Shown one piece after another: positions 12,131 to 22,190 of a stretch of DNA of 64,000 bases (the first letter of the stretch is position 1; the number at the start of each line of letters is the position of its first letter). The stretch is from Phocoena phocoena (lineage: Eukaryota > Chordata > Mammalia > Artiodactyla > Phocoenidae), in assembly GCF_963924675.1 (NCBI RefSeq), contig NC_089232.1, positions 44,494,522 through 44,558,521 of the forward strand, given 5' to 3'. The notes beneath the pieces were generated by a model, which worked only from the letters and a program-made list of their open reading frames with translations, was not told where the DNA came from and did not search any database. Position numbers and translations under genes: made by a program.

Positions 12131-13434
12131 GTAAATAGTATTTATCATTTCATAAGTGATTTACAACATTACTTTTACCACCTGACAGGAAAAATTTCCA
12201 CTCCGGACAATAAATAAAACTCAGATAAAATGGAAATAATAGATGATAATAAGTTTGTAGTAATAAAAGGAAAATGAATTTCAAAAAAGACACATGCAGG
12301 GTAATATACTATAGCACTTCCAGTGATTAATGTGTTTCTCAGTTCTCAGGAAAGTAGAAAAAAAGTTGAATATGAGCAATATAGATCTGTTGATTAAAAA
12401 AATCATATACCTCATAAATACAAGTAGTATATAAAAGAATCATTTATTGTTTAACTTTGTAATTTATAGAGTTTGCTTAATCTCTTATTGCCTTTCTTTC
12501 AGCCATTTCCTTCTCTTTAGCATCTTCATTAGTGGCTGGTTAGTTACAGAAAGAGGCAAAAGTCTACCAGGCAATTCTACCACTTGTTATTGGCTAAGCG
12601 GCTGGAGTTACCAGTTTAATGAGGGTTTAAGAATTATCTGAGGCTTAAATTATTGGTGCTGCCCCTATTACTATAGATTACTTAGTGCTGAATAGAATTA
12701 AACTGGGCACTTACTGGAATATTATTTTGAGTTCTGAGTTTAAGGTGAATAGAGAAAACAAAATGAGCGCCTATTTAAAAACTGGACCTATTGGAGTTTT
12801 TTGTTTTGTTTTGATTTGTACTGTCTAGGAAAAGAAAAGGATCAGTGGAAATAACATTGTTCAAATACGTCCAGAGATACTTCATGTTGATCTTTCCCAG
12901 GGCTCTACTCTAGGCCTTTTTCTCCCATGGGCAGTAGACAGTATCCACCAACCTGCTTGGCCATCCTCTCCTTTACCCCACCATTTTTCCTCAAATATTT
13001 ACCCATGAAACCTAACCAACAGGTTTAGCTACCTGCTCTCCAGACTAGATTTAAGCTCCAGCCCTAGTTTTCCAGCTGTCTCCTGATTATTTCTACTACT
13101 CCAATGTTCTTCAGGCAACTCAAGTTCATTGTATCTAAAAACTTAGGTCATTATATCCTCCCCAGCATTACTCACCCATTCTGTGCTCCTCTCCTGACTT
13201 CTTTTCTTTAATAATGGCAGTACCAATTTACCTTGTCACCTAAACTTAAACCTTAGAATCAGCTTCTCTTTCTTCAGCCTCTCCATCCTATTAGTCACCA
13301 AATTCTATGAATTCAACTTAAATGTTTTTCAAATTTATCTTCTCCTATTTCCTATGCTATTAGTTTAGGCTTTCATCAACTTCTGCCTGAACTATAAGCA
13401 ATAGTTATGTTTCACTTAGACCAGTCTGTCTGTC
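12131..13434. other. Intergenic, unassigned
   Basis: No gene, promoter or named repeat is visible. A pyrimidine-leaning stretch lies near 12890-13380. Confidence 0.35.
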
Positions 13435-13640
13435 TGTCTCCCTCTCTCTATTATATATTGATACATGTAATATATATTCATACACATATGTATATACATA
13501 CATACATGCACACACATATGAATGTGTATACACACATATGTATATATACCTATATATTCTTACGTAAACTAGACTATATGTTCCTTGATGTTAGGAAATG
13601 TGTTAGATGCTCAATAGATTTTAGTTGAAGAAATGAATAA
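13435..13640 (+). repeat. TA/CATA-rich simple repeat then L2-like tail
   Basis: Bases 13435-13558 mix TATA, CATA and CACA units ('catatgtatatacatacata' type). Bases 13565-13640 ('ctatatgttccttgatgtta', 'gctcaatagattttagttga') resemble a diverged L2 3' tail. Confidence 0.55.
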
Positions 13641-14689
13641 TGTTTATTTTAAAGTTAGTGACCACCTGGTTTCTATTTCCATTCACAATAAAATAACAAA
13701 ATTTATACCTCAATGTTTAGGAATTAGGAAGAGTGGGATACCTATTAGAGTGAGTTATTTATAACCCAGATAATTTTGTAAACTCTTCTTTGTAGTTCTT
13801 TTTTCCTCATGAGGACAGATTTTATTTCTCTAAGATGGTTTAGGAATTTCTTTGCTTGGATTTGTGATACTTAGAACAACTGATCAAAAATAGTTTTTTT
13901 GCTAAATCAAAATAAATATCACCAGAGAAATGATGCATATTAAACCAGGAAGGAAATGCAGTATTAACACAGAGGACCCTTTTGGGCCTTACGACTTTCA
14001 CTTGCATATTATATGATTTCTCTTTGAAACTTGAAATTTTAATTTTAGGTCCAACTCTAATTGTCAGTGTATAACCAGCATGGCCAAAGACGTTGATCTT
14101 ATACTATTTATATGTCTATTCTTATTACAGATGAACTTAGTGTATGTCAAGATGTTAGCCAGAACCATAAGCTGCATTTCACAAAAAGGTACATTTCATG
14201 AAATCTAAAATCCCAGTGAAATGGTAGGGACAATGACATAGCAAGCTGTTAATTTTTCCCTTAAGAGTGCCAAAATGATGTTTTAGTCTTTTTTGAATAC
14301 AAAGGTTGAACGTAGCTCATTGGTGCTCTTTGAACACAAGCAAGTCTTTCTCTGTCGGCAAAAAAGCTGTGATGCACAGCTTCTTGAAACAGATTTGTCA
14401 GGAATCTACCTTTCATCTTTCTCCCATGGTTGCTGAATCTTCTCTCCAGTCTACATCCTACAGTATGTAGACAAGAGTACACCCATCCCACGCTTTTAAC
14501 TCTCTCAGGGGGCATACATGATGCAAGGACAATTAACCTGTTCTATGTATGTATACCAGATTAGGTGTCAACTCGACACTCTACAATAAGGTATACTACT
14601 ACAGAAATGGAATGGGCTATTTCCCTAAGTAGTGAGTCTCCCTTTACTGAAAGTGTTCATGCACATTTGTGTCTGATTTGTTCAGTGCC
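13641..14689. other. Intergenic, unassigned
   Basis: No supported feature. The 84-codon reverse frame near 14261-14515 has no family resemblance that I recognise. Confidence 0.35.
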
Positions 14690-14765
14690 GTTGTTCAGAG
14701 TCTTGAACAGTGCTTGGTGCAGAGTAAATACACAATGTATATATACATATCATGTATGAATGAAT
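14690..14765 (+). repeat. L2 3' tail fragment
   Basis: 'gttcagagtcttgaacagtg', 'ggtgcagagtaaatacacaa' and 'tatgaatgaatta' follow the order of an L2 tail. Confidence 0.45.
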
Positions 14766-14799
14766 TAAGCACATAATGGAAGCACAACATGGCTGATGT

Positions 14800-15165
14800 T
14801 TCAGTTAGCTTTTGCTGCGTAATGGACCATCCCAAAAGGTAGTAGTTTAAAATAGTGATTCATTATTTATCATGATTCTGTGGGTTGGCTGAACATTCAT
14901 TCTGAGATGGTCTCATATTTCTGGGACATCAGCTCTGTGGCTGGGACGGCTAGGTCTTTCTCTCCATGTCTGTCATCTGGGGCCTCAGCATGCCAAGAGA
15001 GAGAGCGTGGAAGCTGTAATACTTCTGCTGGTTAAGCTTGGAACATTTCCAGCATATTCTATTGGACAAAAAAGTCACAAGGCCAGATCCAGAGATGGGG
15101 AAATTGACCCAACCTCTTGATAGGTGTTGTTGCAGAGTTTGTAGCCATTTTTAATCTACCACAGA
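14800..15165 (-). mobile_element. MaLR (MLT1-like) LTR relic
   Basis: A reversed LTR: 'cagttagcttttgctgcgta', 'tcatgattctgtgggttggc', 'agcatattctattggacaaa', 'agtcacaaggccagatcc', ending 'gccatttttaatctaccaca'. It is diverged and has no internal retroviral genes. Confidence 0.65.
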
Positions 15166-16288
15166 TGGCCAAGTTTAAAAAACCTTCTGTAGGGAATTCT
15201 TGTAATGGGAGGGAGATTGGTCAAGCTGATTTCCCAGAGTTCTTCCAACTCTGAGATTCCACCAGCCTGAATGGATATTTTTTAATGTTCTAAGAGAGAA
15301 CAGTTATTAACCCATTGTAACTGGAAACTTTAAATTTCTACATCTGGTAAGATAATTTCAAAGATAATTCATTGAATAATTATTTTCTATTATTATGAAC
15401 TAGAATTTATACTCTTCCTTTAACCATTTCAAAATACCTACAAGAATGTTCTTGTTAGTGAGAGTGGTATTTACATCTAGTTACCCTAATGTGTCACTAA
15501 CACTACTTTTAATTCTGGTATAGCAGTAACATTCTCCTTTCCTTATGCTTTGTTGACCATACTATGAACACTGGATAAGCTCTTTATTCTTATTCATCCA
15601 TCAAATACTTAATTTTTTAGAAGTCACTGAGATAACAATATAAAATTCTTATTTTTCTCCTGTGTCAGAGGAGAGTGCTTATATTATTGCCTCAATATTT
15701 AATGCTATTTACTATTAAAATTATAAATCTACCACTTTTCTGTAATCATTCTTTTATGACAATTTTAATAAATTAAAGATATTTCTTTGTGACTATTTTA
15801 GTAATAGCAGATACAGAGATATACGAATGCAGAAATATCATATAAGCAACTTACAATTAATATGTTAAAACCCTGTGAAACTTTCCATTAAGGAGTTTCA
15901 GAACAATCACAGTAGGAAAAACGGTATGGGGAAGACTGAACTGCTGATGGCTCAATTGTGATTTAATAGAAAAGTTCATACCATAGAATTTTGCTAGTAT
16001 ATTTTTGTATATGTATGGACTTAGTTGAAAAATTGTGTATGTTTTTGATAACTTTTGACAAATATTTGACAAATACTTGAAACAGGACTGTTTTAGTTAT
16101 TATTGAGGAATCTGTTTTGTTAAAAATTTTTACTTTGGCATTAACCTCCTGCCCCCAGATTCTACACTAACACTTCTCTCTTCCTACTCTTCCCAACCCT
16201 TCTAAAAACAAACAAACTCAAAGCAACTCACAACAATTTTCTAAAAATAAAGCCAGTTCATCTCTGTGGGATTGGTAAGTCAGGTCTT
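15166..16288. other. Intergenic, nothing recognised
   Basis: AT-rich DNA with no coding or repeat signal that I can name. The last 12 bases are the left copy of the next SINE's target duplication. Confidence 0.35.
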
Positions 16289-16655
16289 CTTTTTTTTTAA
16301 ATAGATTTAATTAATTAATTAATTTTTTGGCTGCATTGGGTCTTCCATTGCTGTGTGTGGGCTTTCTCTAGTTGCGGCCTGCGGGGGCTACTCTTCTTTG
16401 CAGTGCGAGGGCTTCTCATTGTGGTGGCTTCTCTTGTTATGGAGCACAGGCTCTAGGCATGCGGGCTTCAGTAGTTGTGGCACACGGGCTTCAGTAGTTG
16501 TGGCTGGCGGGCTCTAGAGTGCAGGCTCAGTAGCTGTGGTGCACAGGCTTAGCTGCTCCGCAGCATGTGGGATCTTCCTGGACCAGGGCTGGAGCCCGTG
16601 TCCCCTGCATTGGCAGGTGGATTCTTAACCACTGCACCACCAGGGAAGCCCCGAC
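16289..16655 (-). repeat. CHR-type SINE, long older subtype
   Basis: The long form, with partly duplicated 'gggcttcagtagttgtggc' units and the tRNA-like end 'accactgcaccaccagggaa'. It is flanked by the perfect 12-bp duplication AAGTCAGGTCTT at 16277-16288 and 16656-16667. Confidence 0.92.
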
Positions 16656-16729
16656 AAGTCAGGTCTTGAATGTATTGTTGATAACTAACCTGATCAGGTA
16701 ACATTGCCAGGAAATCTTGTTCTACCTTT

Positions 16730-17065
16730 CCTTTAAAAAAAAATAATAAAGTTTATTTATTAGTTTTACATTTACAGAAGAACTGAACATTAAAGAGAGT
16801 TCTTATACACTCCCATGCCCACCTCCCAATTGGTTTCCCCTATAACTAACATCTTGCATTGGTGTGATGAACCAATACTGATATATTACTAAAGTCCACA
16901 GTTTACATTACGGTTCACTCTTTGTATTGTACAGTTCTGAGTTTTGCCAAATGTAAAATGTCATGTATCCATCATCACAGTGTCATACAGAATAGTTTCA
17001 CTGCCCTAAAAATCTCCTGTGTTCCACCTCTGTGTCCCTCGTCCCTCCCCCCAAGCCCTGCTTTT
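16730..17065 (-). mobile_element. L1M 3' UTR fragment
   Basis: Reversed L1M text: 'ttacatttacagaagaactg', 'aactaacatcttgcattggt', 'tcatgtatccatcatcacag', 'gtccctcccccc'. It has no coding capacity. Confidence 0.6.
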
Positions 17066-17163
17066 CCTTTTTAATACCCAAATTGAGCCTAGGGTAATAT
17101 TAATTAGTTGGAGCTAAGAATTTGCTTAAATAACCCATGATTCCCCATGGCAATCAACATTTC

Positions 17164-17511
17164 CTTTTTTTTAAAAAAATAAATTTATTTATTTTTGGCT
17201 GCATTGGATTTTTGTTGCTGCACATGGTCTTTCTCTAGGTGCGGCGAGCGGGGGATACTATTTGTTGCGGTGCGTGGTCTTCTCATTGCGGTGGCTTCTC
17301 TTATTGTGGTGCATGGGCTCTAGGCATGCGGGCTTCAGTAGTTGTGGCATGTGGGCTCAGTAGTTGTGACTCGCGGGCTCTAGAGTGCAGGCTCAATAGT
17401 TGTGGCGCACGGGCTTAGTTGCTCATGAGGGATCTTCCTGGACCAGGGCTCGAACCCGTGTCCCCTGCATTGGCAGGCGGATTCTTAACCACTGCGCCAC
17501 CAGGAAAGTCC
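17164..17511 (-). repeat. CHR-type SINE, long older subtype
   Basis: The same subtype as the copy at 16.3 kb. It is flanked by the perfect 13-bp duplication CAATCAACATTTC at 17151-17163 and 17512-17524. Confidence 0.92.
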
Positions 17512-17543
17512 CAATCAACATTTCTTAATCGTCAATTCAGACT

Positions 17544-17835
17544 AGCACTGTTCAATAGAAATAAAATATAAGCCATATATATTTAAAAATTTCTAGATGA
17601 TGCATTAAAAAGAAACAAATGAAATTAATAATATATTACATTTATCCCAGTATAGCCAAAATATTATCAATCCAACATGTAACCAATATAAAAATTGAGA
17701 TATTTAAATTTTTTTGTACTAACTCTCAAAATCTAGTGTGCATTTCAAACTTACAGCACATCTCATTTCAGATGACTCACATTTCAAGTGCTCAGTAGCC
17801 AGGAGTAGCCAATGACTAAGGTATTGAACAGTGCA
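17544..17835. mobile_element. Non-autonomous hAT-like DNA transposon relic
   Basis: Terminal inverted repeats CACTGTTCAATA (17547-17558) and TATTGAACAGTG (17822-17833) match exactly. The interior ('caaaatattatcaatccaac', 'cagcacatctcatttcagat', 'caagtgctcagtagccagga') matches a common mammalian MER-type element whose exact name I do not recall. The possible 8-bp flanks differ only by transitions. It carries one of the AP-1 sites. Confidence 0.65.
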
Positions 17836-18217
17836 GGCCTAGACTGTGAGCAACTTGAAAGCAAGCTAACCTCCTCTCTCCAGGGCCTCCAGATTAGGCA
17901 GGAAGGGAATATTTTTGAAAGGTATATCAGAAAGATAAAAAGGATCTCTAAACCTCTGGATGCTGATACTCAAATGTTCTGCAACCACTTTCTTTAAACC
18001 CTCCAGTTCTGGAAAAAGTGGAATGGGGATTATGCTCATTCTGGCATACCAAAGAAATGAGTATGTATTTGGCTTCCTGACTCCCAGAAGGCCTGAATCA
18101 TCCGAAATGTTGACTCATGAGCCTAAAGTGACTGAAATATAACGTGAATCAAATTTGCCCTCCAAGGCATCGTTCTCTTTCCACTTTCCTCTCTCCCCTT
18201 CCTCTTTGGGTGACTCA
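17773..18217 (+). promoter_or_regulatory. Distal AP-1 sites upstream of RTN4
   Basis: Perfect TGACTCA sites lie at 17773-17779, 18111-18117 and 18211-18217. A fourth site (TGAGTCA, 18954-18960) is in the core promoter. The matches are direct. Occupancy by Fos/Jun proteins is inference. Confidence 0.5.
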
Positions 18218-18336
18218 TCCTTCTACCAAGTAAGAGTCCAGTAGCGGGCAGATCCCAAAACCCTCTTTGAAGGAGATGAGCAGACTTTCAAATGGTCTGC
18301 CCCAGTCCCTAGATCGTCCAGCCCAGCTGTTTTGCC

Positions 18337-18344
18337 TACGTCAT
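18337..18344 (+). promoter_or_regulatory. CRE-like site
   Basis: TACGTCAT is a one-mismatch CREB/ATF-type site about 0.9 kb before the RTN4 start codon, at the edge of the CpG-rich zone. The site is predicted from sequence only. Confidence 0.45.
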
Positions 18345-18779
18345 CCAGGATCCGCAGTTTAGACTGGGACTGATTGTAAAACTGTCAAAAATATTATTTT
18401 TTCTTTTAAGGTGGTGATGGTAGTAGTGATAAGGTGGTTTGGGAATTTAAGTTTGAAAAAAGACAATCTTATATCAAAATCTAAAAGTTAACGTATACTT
18501 CAATCCTTAAGGCTACTCCACGGTCCCGTTATTTGGTACCTTTCTGCGCTCTGGGATTTTTCCTTTCCCGGGAGGAAAGTTTCCACTCCCAGTCCGCAAG
18601 ATAACGCCTTTCCGGTGGCGCGCCAGGAGCGTCTCCGACCCCTCAGGGCAGGCAGGCAGCCGGCTCGCTTTCCCAGTACTCTAATTACACAGACTGACCT
18701 CCAGCTGTGGGCAAGGCCTAGCCCCACCCCCAGTTCGACCCTCAACTACCCTAGGCGGACTGTGGGGTTCCCAGCTCCA

Positions 18780-19237
18780 AACCCCGCCCATCGAACCCAG
18801 CCTGGCCGGTAAAAGAGAGGAAGTGCGGTAACACCCACCCACTTGCGTCTTTTTCCTTTTCCGTTGGGCCGGCTGGTTGCCCGTCAACTCTATCTCTTAG
18901 CCGATTGGCTCGCTTCCTCCCGCGTTAGTGCCTGCCTCTCCCTGGCAGGAGGGTGAGTCACGCCAAACTGGGCGGAGAGTCGGCTGGCCTCTCTCCTTCG
19001 CTCGTCTGGGCGGCGGCGGCGGCGGCGGCAACTGGGGACGGGGCGGGTGGCGCATCACGGGCGCGGAGGCAGGAGGAGCAGTCTCATTGTTCCGGGAGCC
19101 GTCGCCACTGCAGGTCCCTCGGCTCTTTGGGCCCTGCCCCTCTCAGTCTTCCCCACCCCCCATAACTGCCCGCGGCTGTGAGGAGAAGCGTCTCCCGCGG
19201 AGGCAGCAGCTGCAGCATCATCTCTTCCCCGCCAGCA
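18780..19237 (+). promoter_or_regulatory. RTN4: RTN4 promoter P1 and 5' untranslated region
   Basis: TATA-less and GC-rich. Visible elements are an ETS-type AGGAAGT (18818-18824), an inverted CCAAT box (ATTGG, 18904-18908), AP-1 TGAGTCA (18954-18960), GC boxes GGGCGG (18970-18975) and GGGGCGGG (19040-19047), and a (GGC)7 run (19009-19029). No ATG occurs between about 18900 and the RTN4 start codon, so the leader has no ATG-initiated upstream ORF. The exact transcription start cannot be read from sequence. Placing it between the CCAAT box and the GGC run is inference. Confidence 0.75.
19009..19029 (+). repeat. (GGC)7 trinucleotide run in RTN4 leader
   Basis: Seven perfect GGC units lie in the probable 5' UTR. 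Such runs are often length-variable and G-rich in RNA. Confidence 0.9.
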
Positions 19238-19799
19238 ATGGAAGACATGGACCAGTCGCCAATGGTCTCCTCGTCCTCGGACAGCCCGCCCCGGCCTCAG
19301 CCCGCGTTCAAGTACCAGTTTGTGAAGGAGCCCGAGGACGAAGAGGAAGAGGAGGAGGAAGACGAGGACGAGGACGAGGACCTGGAGGAGCTGGAGGTGC
19401 TCGAGAGGAAGCCCGCCGCCGCGCTGTCGGCGGCCCCAGTGCCCGCCGCCATCGCCACCCCGGCTGGCGCGCCCCTGCTGGACTTCGGCAATGACTTCGT
19501 GCCCCCGGCGCCCCGGGGGCCCCTGCCGGCAGCGCCCCTCGCCGCCCCGGAGCGGCAGCCGTCTTGGGACCCGAGCCCCGCGTCGTCGGCGGAGCCAGCG
19601 CCCTCCCTACCCTCCATTACCAAAACCTCGCCCTCCCAGCTCTCTGAGGACGATGAGCCTCCAGCCCGGCCTCCCCCTCCTCCCCCGGCCGACGTGAGCC
19701 CTCAGGCGGAGCCCGCGTGGATCCCGGCTGCCCCTGCCCCCGCCGCGCCCCCCTCCACGCCGGCCGCGCCCAAACGCAGGGGCTCCTCCGGCTCAGTGG
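19238..19799 (+). CDS. RTN4: RTN4 (Nogo) exon 1, shared N-terminus of RTN4-A and RTN4-B
   Basis: Encodes residues 1-187 plus the first base of codon 188. RTN4 is an endoplasmic-reticulum-shaping reticulon, and its long forms inhibit neurite growth. The product starts MEDMDQSPMVSSSSDSPPR, very close to mammalian Nogo. It has an acidic Glu/Asp run (about residues 33-53), the conserved block DFGNDFVPPAPRGPLP, a polyproline stretch (about 141-150, PPARPPPPPP, a possible SH3 ligand) and a basic PKRRGSSGSV end. The ATG has a strong context (G at -3 and G at +4) and is the first in the leader. An in-frame stop at 19163-19165 rules out a long N-terminal extension. The donor GTGAGT begins at 19800, in phase 1. 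It is very GC-rich, unlike exon 3. There is no signal peptide, as expected for a reticulon. Confidence 0.97.
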
Positions 19800-21734
19800 G
19801 TGAGTGCCGCGCCCTTCGCCTCGCGCCGCCCCTCGCGCCCCTCCCTCTTTTGTGCGCAACCCCCAAAGCCTGCGCCCAGCCTTCCTCTCCGCCTGGAGGG
19901 GCTTTGTCTGCGGACCTCGGGGCGAAGGCGCCCCCGCTGGTGGGAGCCGCGGGGAGCAGGGTGGGGCGGTCGAGGAAGACCGGGCTTGTTCTTTATTGTC
20001 CGTCTGGGTGTCGGGGAACAAGTGCACCCCGCCCGCTCCCAGGTTCTTCTCTCAGGTCTCCATTCCACCGCGTCCGGGAAGTTAGGAACCCACCCCTTGC
20101 AGGAGCTGGGTGTGTATCGAGGAACTAAGGGTGCGGATTCATCGGGCTGGCTCGGTTCCGGGGTGAGGATGGAAGGCCTTGGTGGCCTAATCTTTTGTCT
20201 ACCCGTCTGGGTTGCTCCTGGGGAAAAGACGCAGTTTTGCTGTTGGTCTTTGCCTGCATTCACCTCTGGCCCCCCTCAACCCTCCCTCGGCTTGGGTGGC
20301 CCCATGCGCTTCATCCCCCCCCTCCCCCCGCTGGTCCAGTGGAGAACATCCACTTTGACCCGACTGCAGTGAAGGGAGAGCGCCTCCAGTGGCGTGGCGC
20401 GTGGAGAACTGGGGAGAGGAGTTCTGGCGAAGGCCTGCCACCGCCCAGCTTACCGGGTTGTGATGTGGCGTCTCTCCCCGCCTCCCGGCTTAACCGAGCC
20501 GGGGAAGTAGGACCTGGGCGTCGTGTTCCGAGGGGGCGCAGTGCTGCCAGGGGTTCTGCCGCAGGGTCAGGGGAATTGCTGTTAGGGTGGACAGGTTTAG
20601 CCTATTAAGGCGTCGTGATTGAATCGTAGAGAAAAAAGGAAAAGGCAAAATGGTTGACATTCCTAAAGAAGGGGAAACCTGTGGATTCCCTATCGGGAAT
20701 AGGCCAGTTGAACTTGTGGCAGGTTTACCATGAGACTTCATGAAATGTTTTGAGACAGACGTTTTCGTTTATTGGTTAGAAATACTACTTCGTAGAAGTA
20801 ATGTTTTAGGTCTGCAGAGACAAATCTGCATAGTCTGTGAATAGTTTTCAAATCTTTTCATTCACGAGCATCTGGTTGTGTGTTGTTGTTATTATTATTG
20901 TTTTATTACCCTTTTCATCTTGGGAAACTTTATTTTGGAAGAGAAAAAATCAAGTTCGTTAGAGATTGAGAATTCATCTTATTAGACACGTTAATTAGCT
21001 TAATAACAAATAGCTTGTTACTTTTGGGACAAAGTGTCCCACTAGTAGTAGGATTTTTATGTATAAAAGGGCAAGAATCAGGTAGTGTAACAACCTGCTG
21101 AGAAATTGTCATATCCTTGTAGGATTTTAAAAATGGTTCTTTTTCTAGAAAAAGGAACTCAGTGGGAGATCACAGAAGAATTTTTTTTTCTTCAATTCAC
21201 TCCTGCTCCACAGTGGGGAAAATAAGCCAATAGTGATGTTTCTGAGTAGCATTTTGATATTGACATACCCCCAAACATTACTCAAAACATTATTCACTAC
21301 ACTAAAGATACTAGAATCTGAGGAGTAACTCAAATTTTCCTTTTTCTGGGTAAAAACACACATTTTAGAGAAACTAAGGTGAGGTAGAAAAATATTAAAT
21401 AATAATAAATTTGCAAATGATAAATTTAATGATTAAGAAAGGCATACTAATTTGTCATCTTGTATTCCTTCATGGAAACAAAGAAAAGAGTTCTGTTGTT
21501 TGAACCTTGGAGATTCAGGAGGTGACAGCATTCTCTTGGAATTTTGACTTTTGGAATACTAAGTTTGGAAGACAAAGGAGAAAGAATATTGCCTACTCAG
21601 CGACTCTATCTTTACATAGTTCCCTAATTCTGTATTGATGTTGCCTATTTGGAAAGTTTAGTTCCTTTAGTAAATACAGGAACATTATGATTTTGGGCAC
21701 AGATAGTTAAGGCGTTTCACTGAGTCTAGGTTTC

Positions 21735-22190
21735 TTAACGAGTTCATTCATTCAAGTGATTATTGATTACCTACAAAGAGGCACTATTCTAGGCTGTGAG
21801 GATATAGCAATAAGCAAGACACATGTGTTCCCCATGGGGGGAGTACAGATAATATGCACATAATTAAGGAAGGCAGATTAGTGTTAAGTGTTATGAGGAA
21901 AATAAGCAGAATGGTGGTGTGGAAAATGACTGAGATGTGTGGGAGCCTTTTTAGGTAGGGTGGCACTGAGAGAGGCCTTTCTGAGGAGGGGAGATTTAAG
22001 CTGCAGGTATAAAAAATTTCCAAGAAGCTCCTAGGAGGCAAAAGCCCTGAGGCAGTAATAAGCGTTGTATGTTTGAGAATCTAGTAAGAAGACTAGTGAG
22101 AAAAACTAGGGGGAGAGTGGTACAAGGTGAGCGTGGGGAGGTGGACTACACTTAGATCATTTGAGGTCTCTAACAGGCCATGGTAAAAAA
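21735..22190 (-). repeat. L2 LINE fragment, reversed
   Basis: It begins 'gttcattcattcaagtgatt' and continues with 'caataagcaagacacatgtg', 'agagaggcctttctgaggag', 'gcaaaagccctgaggcagta' and 'gggggagagtggtacaaggt', the typical order of a reversed L2 segment. A further weaker piece follows at about 22690-23050 ('cattgggaagccactgaaaa'). Confidence 0.55.

Larger units (their letters stand above)
18500..20620. other. CpG island over RTN4 promoter P1 and exon 1
   Basis: CpG density and GC content rise sharply at about 18.5 kb and fall after about 20.6 kb, against AT-rich flanks. No SINE, LINE or LTR interrupts this block, as is usual for constitutive promoters. GC-rich overlapping open frames here are compositional by-products. 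Confidence 0.9.

Noticed and set aside
16560..16655. tRNA gene
   Set aside because: The tRNA-like boxes belong to SINE heads, and no intact cloverleaf outside SINEs was seen.
19178..19237. N-terminal extension of RTN4 in the same frame
   Set aside because: The upstream frame begins at GTG, not ATG, has a stop at 19163-19165, and the ATG at 19238 has a strong context and matches known RTN4.
18928..19494. 188-codon frame overlapping the leader and exon 1, and other GC-rich frames near 19.3-20.6 kb on both strands
   Set aside because: They lie in a CpG island where stop codons are scarce, show no domain or conserved motif, and overlap the true RTN4 frame.
19800..20128. RTN4 exon 1 reading on into intron 1 for about 109 codons
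   Set aside because: A consensus GTGAGT donor and a phase match with exon 2 explain the junction. Retention is possible but unsupported.
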